From contig JAAYQR010000026.1 in NCBI GenBank assembly GCA_012519205.1, positions 1 through 64,000 on the forward strand: a stretch of 64,000 bases of DNA, in the 5' to 3' direction. The stretch is from Candidatus Epulonipiscium sp. (GTDB lineage Bacteria > Bacillota > Clostridia > Lachnospirales > Defluviitaleaceae). The notes under the pieces were generated by a model, which saw only the letters and a program-made list of their open reading frames with translations, was not told where the DNA came from and searched no databases. The stretch's first letter is position 1; each line of letters begins with the position of its first letter. A program made the translations under genes and the position numbers. This document shows, in pieces, positions 57,579 to 64,000 of this stretch.

Positions 57579-59030
57579 ATGGGTATATCAGACACAGTGC
57601 TATGGCTTATGAATCATATATTGTTTATAAATATATTACTTGCCATTTTGATTGTATTTTTTGAAAGACGAAACCCTTCTGTTACTTGGGCATGGCTTAT
57701 GATTTTGTTTTTTGTACCCATTTTAGGTTTTTTATTATATCTTTTTTTGGGGCAGGATTTAAGGAAGAAAAAGCTCTTTGCCCTAAAAGAAGAAGAGGAT
57801 CAAATAGAGAGAATGGTCCATAGGCAGGAGGAAATATTAAGCCAAAAAGACATAGAGCTGGACTATCCTAATATCAAAGAATGTAAAGATATAATATACC
57901 TTCATTTGGTCGGACATAATGCTTTATATACTCAAAAAAACAATGTACAGATTTTTAATAATGGTAATGATAAATTCAAAAAGATGATTAAAGATATAAA
58001 AAAAGCAAAAAAATTCATTCATATTGAATACTATATCATCAGAAATGATTGGCTAGGTAGAAAGATTGTGGAATTACTAACCCAAAAAGCAAGGGAAGGG
58101 GTAGAGGTAAAACTACTTTACGATGGTATGGGATGTATTTGGCTTCCTAAGAACTTTTTTAAATCTCTCATAGAAGCCGGGGGACAAACCAGCTGTTTTT
58201 TTCCACCATTTTTGCCCTATATAAACCTTAGGGTAAATTATAGGAATCATAGAAAGCTTTGTATCATTGATGGGCAAATATCATATGTTGGAGGAATAAA
58301 TATAGGAACGAAATACCTCGGGTTATCTAAAAAAATGGGATTTTGGAGAGATACCCATCTAAGGATATGTGGCAGTGCTGTTGATAACTTAGAACTTAGG
58401 TTTTTATTAGACTGGCGATTTTCTACAAAGGGTTCAAAAATTATCGAGAAAAAATATTTTCCAGATAAAAATATCAATGGTAATACAGGAATTCAGATAG
58501 TTTCTAGTGGACCCGACTCTAAATGGAGTTCCATAAGAAATGGCTTTTTAAAAATGATAAGCTTAGCAAAGGAAAAGATATACATTCATACACCTTATCT
58601 TATTCCTGACGATAGTTTATTAGAGGCTCTTAAAATTGCTTCCTTGTCGGGGGTAGATGTAAGAATAATTATTCCCAATAAGCCAGATCATATGTTTGTA
58701 TACTGGGCATCCCTATCTTATGTAGGAGAACTTCTCCAAGCAGGGATTAAATGTTATACCTATGAAAAGGGATTTATGCATAGTAAAATGGTCTTAGTAG
58801 ATGATTTCGTCAGTACCATAGGAACTGCTAATTTTGATATTAGGAGTTTTAAAATGAATTTTGAAGTGAATGCATTTATATACGATAAATCAACAAATAT
58901 TAGATTGCAAAAACAATTTATAAGAGATTTAGAGGATAGCAAAGAAATAACCCTAGAAATTTATAAAGACAGATCCTTTGGAGTTAAGTTTAAAGAATCG
59001 GTATCAAGGTTATTATCGCCAATGTTATAA
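57579..59030 (+). CDS. cls: Cardiolipin synthase
   Basis: A 483-residue phospholipase-D-superfamily enzyme that joins two phosphatidylglycerols into cardiolipin at the membrane. It has two N-terminal membrane helices (about 8-28, 38-58), then two catalytic HKD motifs: NHRKLCIIDG (His224) and MHSKMVLVDD (His401). Normal family length. ATG 57579 follows AGGAGGGG, and TATAAT lies at 57550-57555. The 3' end meets a repeat-like hairpin shared with the opposing plsC. Confidence 0.95.
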   Translation: MGISDTVLWLMNHILFINILLAILIVFFERRNPSVTWAWLMILFFVPILGFLLYLFLGQDLRKKKLFALKEEEDQIERMVHRQEEILSQKDIELDYPNIKECKDIIYLHLVGHNALYTQKNNVQIFNNGNDKFKKMIKDIKKAKKFIHIEYYIIRNDWLGRKIVELLTQKAREGVEVKLLYDGMGCIWLPKNFFKSLIEAGGQTSCFFPPFLPYINLRVNYRNHRKLCIIDGQISYVGGINIGTKYLGLSKKMGFWRDTHLRICGSAVDNLELRFLLDWRFSTKGSKIIEKKYFPDKNINGNTGIQIVSSGPDSKWSSIRNGFLKMISLAKEKIYIHTPYLIPDDSLLEALKIASLSGVDVRIIIPNKPDHMFVYWASLSYVGELLQAGIKCYTYEKGFMHSKMVLVDDFVSTIGTANFDIRSFKMNFEVNAFIYDKSTNIRLQKQFIRDLEDSKEITLEIYKDRSFGVKFKESVSRLLSPML

Positions 59031-59045
59031 CTTAATAAAACCTTT

Positions 59046-59116
59046 ATCATTCTGAGCGTAGCGAAGAATATTATACCTTATAGGCACTTTAGGATTCTTG
59101 CTACAATCAGAATGAT
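59046..59116. repeat. Imperfect inverted repeat between cls and plsC
   Basis: The 24-base left arm (59046-59069, core TCTGAGCGTAGCGAAGAAT) pairs with the right arm (59094-59116, TTGCTACAATCAGAATGAT) with a few mismatches, enclosing about 24 bases. It is the kind of dispersed palindromic repeat common in Clostridia and probably ends transcription of both converging genes. Confidence 0.65.
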
Positions 59117-59120
59117 AATA

Positions 59121-59834
59121 TTAATTTCTTAATGCTTCAACCTTATCTTTAACGTACCCAGCCAAGTCCTTCTTATCTTCAACCTTAAGTTCATCTAAAA
59201 CGATAGGCTCCCCTATATTAACGGTTATATCCCTAGCCTTAACCCAAGGAAACTGGGTTTCTAATATCCTATAGGAATTCCCAACATAAACAGGAATGAT
59301 GGGCACATTAGATTTCGTGGCAAGCTTTAAGCTTCCCTTTTTAAATTCTCCTATTTCTTCCCCGATTATTCTTGTGCCTTCTGGAAATATTAATAAGGAC
59401 TGGCCCTTTTTAAGAAGTTCAATTCCTTCTGTGATGGATTTAAGGGACTGCCTTATGTCATTTCTATCCATAAAGATACAATTGGTTTCTTTCATCCAAA
59501 AGGATACAATAGGTGTTTTTTTTAGTTGTATCTTTCCGATAAAAGATATAGGGACATTGATTATACTGACTAATATAGGAATATCAAAAATGCTTTTATG
59601 ATTACCTACAAATAAAACCGATTGATTTTCTGGGATATTTTCTTTTCCTTTTACGCTAAGTTTGGCCCCCGAAAAAAACATTATTCCTTTAGATAAAGTT
59701 TGGAGCCAGCTATAGGCATATTGCAATTGTTTTTCCCTTGTACCGTATTTTTTTAAATAAACAAATTTTACCATGAAAAAAAGAGAAAAGAACCTATGAA
59801 TACAAATATATAAAATACAAAAAAATGACCTCAT
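59121..59834 (-). CDS. plsC: 1-acyl-sn-glycerol-3-phosphate acyltransferase
   Basis: A 237-residue membrane-associated enzyme making phosphatidic acid. It has an N-terminal hydrophobic segment, the acceptor motif NHKSIFDIP (His and Asp of the NHX4D box), and FPEGTRI for substrate binding. It belongs functionally with the neighbouring cardiolipin synthase gene, though convergently oriented. ATG ends at 59834, with AAAGGAGG upstream. Confidence 0.93.
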   Translation of the reverse strand: MRSFFCILYICIHRFFSLFFMVKFVYLKKYGTREKQLQYAYSWLQTLSKGIMFFSGAKLSVKGKENIPENQSVLFVGNHKSIFDIPILVSIINVPISFIGKIQLKKTPIVSFWMKETNCIFMDRNDIRQSLKSITEGIELLKKGQSLLIFPEGTRIIGEEIGEFKKGSLKLATKSNVPIIPVYVGNSYRILETQFPWVKARDITVNIGEPIVLDELKVEDKKDLAGYVKDKVEALRN

Positions 59835-59974
59835 AAAGTCCTCCTTTAATTAAAGTCAATACTATACTTCAATTATTATATCATATTATTTTGTTTCTTT
59901 ACCAAAAAACATACAACATTTTTATTTTAAATAGAGAAACAATAATATTGAAACTAATAAAAGGAGGTATTACT

Positions 59975-60394
59975 ATGAAAAGAACAATACAAGTGACTTT
60001 CATTGGTTTATTAGCTGTATTAACTTTACTTGCAGGTTGTGCTAGCAACAGATATACAAGAAATATGGATGATGGCATATTAGATAATGGTACAAACAAT
60101 CTTGATGGAAATCGTATAACAGGAAGAACCTATAATGACAATATCAATGATGGGCTATTTAGAAATGATACAGCCTATGATAGGAATCTCATGCCTGGAA
60201 ATGATAATATCTTAGATAGAGACTACACCATAAGAGAAGATAATGTAAGAAGAGGAATAACAACTCAACTTCCAAGCACAACCCTCCCTAACTTAACAAA
60301 TAATAACACAACAGGAAATGTAACAAGGGGAAATACCCAAGATCAAGTTAGAACAAATACCAATAAAGCAGCTGGAAAAGTAAATACAAGATAA
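59975..60394 (+). CDS. Asn/Asp/Thr-rich lipoprotein
   Basis: A 139-residue precursor with type II signal peptide; Cys21 is in the lipobox LLAGC. The mature part is low in hydrophobics and very rich in Asn, Asp, Thr and Arg (many DN, NN, RN pairs), probably disordered, with a Thr/Asn-rich C-terminus. The frame opens at 59891 but ATG 59975 follows AAAGGAGG and starts the signal peptide. It loosely recalls sporulation lipoproteins of the YhcN type, but no diagnostic motif is seen. Function unknown. Confidence 0.7.
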   Translation: MKRTIQVTFIGLLAVLTLLAGCASNRYTRNMDDGILDNGTNNLDGNRITGRTYNDNINDGLFRNDTAYDRNLMPGNDNILDRDYTIREDNVRRGITTQLPSTTLPNLTNNNTTGNVTRGNTQDQVRTNTNKAAGKVNTR

Positions 60395-60433
60395 ATAGAA
60401 TAACCTCCCATAAGGAGGTTATTCTATTTACAA
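60393..60433. terminator. Strong terminator after the lipoprotein gene
   Basis: Perfect 16-bp stem (60393-60408 with 60414-60429) overlapping the stop codon; symmetric A/T ends suit both this gene and the converging pncB. Confidence 0.88.
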
Positions 60434-60448
60434 TGTTTTGACAAGGAT

Positions 60449-61912
60449 TTAATCTAAATTGCTGCCCCTAATATCATCAATCATTTGTTTTTTTAAATCA
60501 TATAATTCTTTAGATAAATCCACGGGTATAATATGTGGATTGGTTAATCTTTTTGATTCATCCCATAAAGTATTTAATTCTCTTTTACAATAATCCCTTA
60601 TGTCCATGACTGAAGGAAATTTATATACACATTCACCTTTGATAAAGACAGGAAGTAGTAATTCTCTTAAGGTATAAGTATTGGGTTTTAAATTCATTTG
60701 TTTCCATGTATTAATAGGATCAAACAATTTTAAGGGTTTATTTTCATCGAATTCTTCATCTTCTAAGGAAATTAAATCAGCCTTGATTTTACCTGAGGTT
60801 TTATCATAAACCCTAATAATTTTTTTGATACCTGGATTTGTTACTTTGTCAGGGTTTTCGGAAAGCTTTATTTTTGGAATAAAGCCGCCCCTACCATCGG
60901 ATTCAGCAGCTAATTTATAAACCCCACCAAAGGAAGGACAGTCCTTAGAAGTAATAAGGCGTGTACCGACTCCCCACATAGTAATTTTGGCACCTTGACG
61001 TTTGAGATCCGCGATAAGATATTCATCAAGGTCACTAGAGGCACTGATGATTGCCTCTTTAAACCCTGCCTCATCCAGCATTTTTCTTGCTTTTTTAGAA
61101 AGATAAGCTAAATCTCCGCTATCAAGACGGATTCCTATTAACTTCGAGTTTATATTTTTTTCTTTTAATTCCTTAAATACCTGAATAGCATTAGGGACCC
61201 CAGACTTTAAAGTGTCATAGGTATCCACAAGAAGAATACAGGCATCGGGAAATATTTTTGCATATTCCCTAAAGGCACTCAATTCATCGGGAAAACTCAT
61301 AACCCAACTATGAGCATGGGTGCCCTTAACAGGAACATTAAACAATTTACCGGCAAGCACATTGGAAGTTCCACTGCATCCACCAATTATTGCAGCACGA
61401 GCTCCATAAAGTCCTGCATCAGGTCCTTGTGCCCGCCTTAACCCAAACTCTAACACAGAATCTCCTTCTGATGCCCAATATACTCTAGCTGCCTTAGTGG
61501 CAATAAGGCTTTGATGGTTTATGATTGTAAGAAGGGCGGTTTCTATAAATTGGGCCTCGAAAATAGGAGCTCGAACCCTAAGAAGAGGTTCCTTTGGAAA
61601 TACTACGGTACCTTCAGGGATAGCATAAATATCCCCTGTAAACTTTAAATATGATAATTCATCAATAAATTCATTACTAAAAACATTGATACTTCTTAAA
61701 TAATCCAAATCCCCTTTAGAAAACCTTAGATTTTTAATATAATCGACTGCCTGTTCAAGTCCTGCAGCTATAGAAAACCCACCATTAGAAGGATTGGAAC
61801 GATAAAACAAATCAAAAACTACTTCGTTATTTTTTACATTGGTTTCTTTATATCCTTGCATCATTGTCAGTTGATACAAATCAGTAAGCAAGGTTAAATT
61901 ACGTTCATCCAT
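60449..61912 (-). CDS. pncB: Nicotinate phosphoribosyltransferase
   Basis: A 487-residue enzyme of NAD salvage, joining nicotinate to PRPP with ATP. The segments LLTDLYQLTMMQGY, FDLFYRSNPSNGGFSIAAG, GTHAHSWVMSF and IRLDSGDLAYLSKKAR are characteristic, with the His in the HAHSW region the likely phosphorylated residue. ATG ending at 61912 has AAAGGA 8 bases upstream; an ATG six codons earlier overlaps that site and is rejected. Downstream end converges on the lipoprotein terminator. Confidence 0.96.
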   Translation of the reverse strand: MDERNLTLLTDLYQLTMMQGYKETNVKNNEVVFDLFYRSNPSNGGFSIAAGLEQAVDYIKNLRFSKGDLDYLRSINVFSNEFIDELSYLKFTGDIYAIPEGTVVFPKEPLLRVRAPIFEAQFIETALLTIINHQSLIATKAARVYWASEGDSVLEFGLRRAQGPDAGLYGARAAIIGGCSGTSNVLAGKLFNVPVKGTHAHSWVMSFPDELSAFREYAKIFPDACILLVDTYDTLKSGVPNAIQVFKELKEKNINSKLIGIRLDSGDLAYLSKKARKMLDEAGFKEAIISASSDLDEYLIADLKRQGAKITMWGVGTRLITSKDCPSFGGVYKLAAESDGRGGFIPKIKLSENPDKVTNPGIKKIIRVYDKTSGKIKADLISLEDEEFDENKPLKLFDPINTWKQMNLKPNTYTLRELLLPVFIKGECVYKFPSVMDIRDYCKRELNTLWDESKRLTNPHIIPVDLSKELYDLKKQMIDDIRGSNLD

Positions 61913-61979
61913 AGTATAAGTCCTTTCCATTTTATTTTGAAACCATTATACCACAAACTATAAATATAAATAAAAATAA

Positions 61980-62006
61980 AAAGGATAGTTAAATCATCTA
62001 TCCTTT
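61980..62006 (-). terminator. Terminator of the 43-codon membrane protein gene
   Basis: AAAGGATAG / CTATCCTTT (61980-61988 with 61998-62006). On the minus strand it is followed by TTTATTTTTATTTTTAT. The stop codon lies in the loop. Confidence 0.75.
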
Positions 62007-62125
62007 GAGAAAAGCTTAATAAGTTCTTCACCTTTTTTAATAGAATGGCGCTCATACTGAGAGGAGAGAAGAAGAACAGTTGATAAAGAAAATAAAGAGA
62101 CAAATATAACCGCTATAGTTTCCAT
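61994..62125 (-). CDS. Very small single-span membrane protein
   Basis: A 43-residue product. Residues 3-21 are hydrophobic (TIAVIFVSLFSLSTVLLLS) and the tail is basic/acidic (YERHSIKKGEELIKLFSKD). ATG ends at 62125, with AAAGGGGGAG 5 bases upstream on the minus strand, and a proper terminator follows the stop. Initiation signal, membrane segment and terminator together make it a likely real gene despite its size. It may precede pncB on the same strand. Function unknown. Confidence 0.6.
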   Translation of the reverse strand: METIAVIFVSLFSLSTVLLLSSQYERHSIKKGEELIKLFSKDR

Positions 62126-62216
62126 AAAACTCCCCCTTTATGAATTTAAAATTATGATATATACTTTAAAAATATGATGGGGATCAAATAAAATGCTAGA
62201 TAAATTCAAAAAACCC

Positions 62217-62245
62217 TTTACAAATTCAAAAAATCTTTCTATAAT
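62217..62245 (+). promoter_or_regulatory. ileS promoter
   Basis: TTTACA (62217-62222), 17 bases, TATAAT (62240-62245). Transcription should begin near 62252. Confidence 0.65.
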
Positions 62246-62251
62246 TATATA

Positions 62252-62515
62252 TTGAGTTGTATATTGGGATATTTGCATAAACACGAAGAAAAGGACAAGT
62301 ATGTATTTTTGGAATCTATAGCGAATTGGGGATGGTGGAAGCCCAAGATAAGGAAAATACAGAAGATCACCTTGGAGTGGCAGACTGAAAATAAAGTAGG
62401 CTCTGACGGCATTCCACCGTTAATAGGGAGACATATAAATGTATGTAATAGGTTTTCAGGTGGTATAGCGAAAGAAGCCCTTTCGTCCTGTTAAAGGATG
62501 AAAGGTTTTTTTATT
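62252..62515 (+). ncRNA. T-box leader of ileS
   Basis: A tRNA-sensing leader RNA. Stem I features are AAGGACAAGTA near 62291 and GGGGATGGTGGAAGCCCAAG near 62328. The specifier region is GAAGATCACC (ATC, isoleucine, near 62365). CTCTGACGGC with CCGTTA belongs to the linker stems. The T-box GGTGGTATAGCG (62459-62470) differs from the common GGTGGTACCGCG but keeps TGGT for pairing with the ACCA end of uncharged tRNA-Ile. A terminator (62479-62489 with 62495-62505, then a T-run) competes with the antiterminator, so uncharged tRNA-Ile turns on ileS. Confidence 0.9.
62479..62513 (+). terminator. Conditional terminator of the T-box
   Basis: CCTTTCGTCCT pairs with AGGATGAAAGG (one G-T pair), followed by TTTTTTTAT. 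Its left half is shared with the T-box antiterminator. Confidence 0.88.
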
Positions 62516-62538
62516 TATATAAGAATGGAGGAAATACG

Positions 62539-64000
62539 GTGTATAACAAAGTCTCGACGGACCTTAATTTTGTGGAACGGGAAAAACAGGTATTAAAGTT
62601 TTGGAAGGATAACAATATCTTTGAAAAAAGTATTTCATCAAGGGAGAAAGGAACAACTTTCACATTTTATGATGGGCCCCCAACAGCTAATGGAAAACCT
62701 CATATAGGACATATCTTAACCCGTGTTATGAAAGATATCATTCCTAGATATAAAACCATGAAGGGATATAAGGTTTTAAGAAAAGCAGGTTGGGATACCC
62801 ATGGGCTTCCCGTGGAATTAGAGGTCGAAAAAATGCTCGGTATCAGTGGTAAGCCACAGATAGAAAGCTATGGGGTAGAGCCGTTTATTAAAAAATGTAA
62901 AGAAAGTGTTTGGAAATATCAAAGTGAGTGGGAAAGAATGAGTGATAGGGTAGGATACTGGGTGGATATGGAGGAACCCTATGTAACCTATCATAATAAT
63001 TATATAGAATCGGTTTGGTGGTCCCTAAAGAAAATATGGGATCAAGGATTATTATATAAGGGACATAAGATAGTGCCTTATTGTCCAAGATGTGGAACAT
63101 CCTTGTCAAGTCATGAGGTTGCCCAGGGCTATAAGGATGTTAAAGAAGCTTCTGTTTATGTAAAATTTCCGGTAAAGGATCAAAATGGGGTTTTCCTAAT
63201 GGCATGGACTACCACCCCTTGGACTTTGCCATCTAATGTTGCCTTAGTTGTAAATCCCAAGGAAACCTATATACGAGCTAAATGTGCTGATGAAGTGTAT
63301 GTTTTGGCAGAAGCTTTAGCTTCCACAGTTTTAAATGAAGAATATGAAGTTTTAGATACAATGGTTGGGCAAGATTTAGTGGGATTAGAATACGATACAA
63401 TATTCGACTTTGCTCAAATAGATAAAAAGGCATATTATGTTGTAGCAGATGATTATGTAACCTTAACTGATGGAACAGGTATCGTTCATACTGCCCCTGC
63501 CTTTGGGGAAGACGATGCCAGGATAGGTCGCACCTATGATCTTCCATTTGTGCAGTTAGTTAATGAACAAGGGAATTTTATAGAAGCGGTAACTCCATGG
63601 AAGGGTGTATTTGTAAAAGATGCAGATCCACAGATTATAAAAAATTTAGACGAAAGAAATCTCCTCTATAAATCTCAGGATTATGAACACTCCTATCCCT
63701 ACTGCTGGAGATGCGATACACCCCTTTTATATTATGCACGGGATACATGGTTTATAAAAATGACAGAAGTAAGGGATAGATTACTTAAAAATAACAAAAA
63801 AATCAATTGGCTACCTGAAAATATCCGTGACGGTCGATTTGGTAAATTCTTAGAGAATGTTATAGATTGGGGCTTAAGTCGTGAAAGATACTGGGGAACG
63901 CCTTTGCCTATTTGGGAATGTAACTGCGGTCATCGCCATGCCATAGGAAGCATAGAAGAATTAAGGCAAATGGGTAAAAACGTTCCAAAAGATATAGAGC
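62539..64000 (+). CDS. ileS: Isoleucyl-tRNA synthetase (5' part, runs off the window)
   Basis: The first 487 codons are visible and stay open to the window edge. GTG 62539 follows TGGAGG. The class I HIGH motif appears in [31 protein letters not shown] fits the isoleucine enzyme, and the editing domain includes [25 protein letters not shown] active site and CRCG/CPRC-like Cys ([19 protein letters not shown]) are present. KMSKS and the C-terminus lie outside the window. It charges tRNA-Ile and is controlled by the T-box upstream. Confidence 0.96.
   Translation, partial: MYNKVSTDLNFVEREKQVLKFWKDNNIFEKSISSREKGTTFTFYDGPPTANGKPHIGHILTRVMKDIIPRYKTMKGYKVLRKAGWDTHGLPVELEVEKMLGISGKPQIESYGVEPFIKKCKESVWKYQSEWERMSDRVGYWVDMEEPYVTYHNNYIESVWWSLKKIWDQGLLYKGHKIVPYCPRCGTSLSSHEVAQGYKDVKEASVYVKFPVKDQNGVFLMAWTTTPWTLPSNVALVVNPKETYIRAKCADEVYVLAEALASTVLNEEYEVLDTMVGQDLVGLEYDTIFDFAQIDKKAYYVVADDYVTLTDGTGIVHTAPAFGEDDARIGRTYDLPFVQLVNEQGNFIEAVTPWKGVFVKDADPQIIKNLDERNLLYKSQDYEHSYPYCWRCDTPLLYYARDTWFIKMTEVRDRLLKNNKKINWLPENIRDGRFGKFLENVIDWGLSRERYWGTPLPIWECNCGHRHAIGSIEELRQMGKNVPKDIE

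Noticed and set aside
61894..62103. 69-codon minus-strand frame upstream of pncB
   Set aside because: Out of frame with both pncB and the better-supported 43-codon gene, runs through a terminator, no ribosome site.
62252..62494. 80-codon frame upstream of ileS
   Set aside because: It coincides exactly with the T-box leader RNA.

Overview
The window comes from a low-GC, Gram-positive anaerobe of the class Clostridia. Supporting signs are strong AAGGAGG ribosome sites, frequent TTG/GTG starts, YesM/YesN-type sensors, S-layer-type proteins, a walRK locus and a T-box leader. A plant-polysaccharide-degrading, Defluviitalea/Lachnospirales-like organism is my best guess. That placement is inference, not a match to a named genome.

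Layout. 1-2.5 kb: ferritin-like protein, HIT protein, ROK regulator. 2.6-20.2 kb: a co-oriented xylan/aldouronate locus. It holds a response regulator, histidine kinase and second response regulator, then an ABC importer (lipoprotein plus two permeases), then five glycoside hydrolases without signal peptides (GH10, GH67, GH43, GH8, GH115). Imported glucuronoxylan fragments are probably broken down to xylose and methyl-glucuronate inside the cell. 20.2-31.4 kb: asnB (minus strand), malic enzyme, a MurG-type transferase, a LacI-type regulator with galK and galT, a cyclophilin lipoprotein, an MFS transporter, a small protein and thioredoxin.

31.4-44.2 kb: a cell-envelope region. It has four proteins with copper-amine-oxidase-N-like (stalk) domains, one of them joined to a TolC-like helical region, and two S-layer/SLH-type proteins. 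A RAYT-type transposase between perfect 31-bp inverted hairpins and a heptad-repeat protein lie inside this region. 44.4-46.9 kb: cellobiose phosphorylase with two cre/LacI-like operators.

47-56 kb: wall homeostasis. M23/LysM/G5 endopeptidase, walR, walK, a secreted protein of unknown function, yycH and yycI homologues, murA, rlmH. 56-64 kb: BrkB-type membrane protein, small membrane proteins, cardiolipin synthase, PlsC, a lipoprotein, nicotinate phosphoribosyltransferase, an unlisted 43-codon membrane protein gene, and a T-box-controlled ileS that runs off the right edge.

The most interesting signals are these: WalR/PhoP-type TGTAA-N5-TGTAA boxes in front of the wal-linked genes and the stalk-domain surface proteins; the barrel-poor TolC-like fusion; the RAYT with its flanking hairpins; and a duplicated promoter-leader block upstream of the 1042-residue S-layer-type gene.
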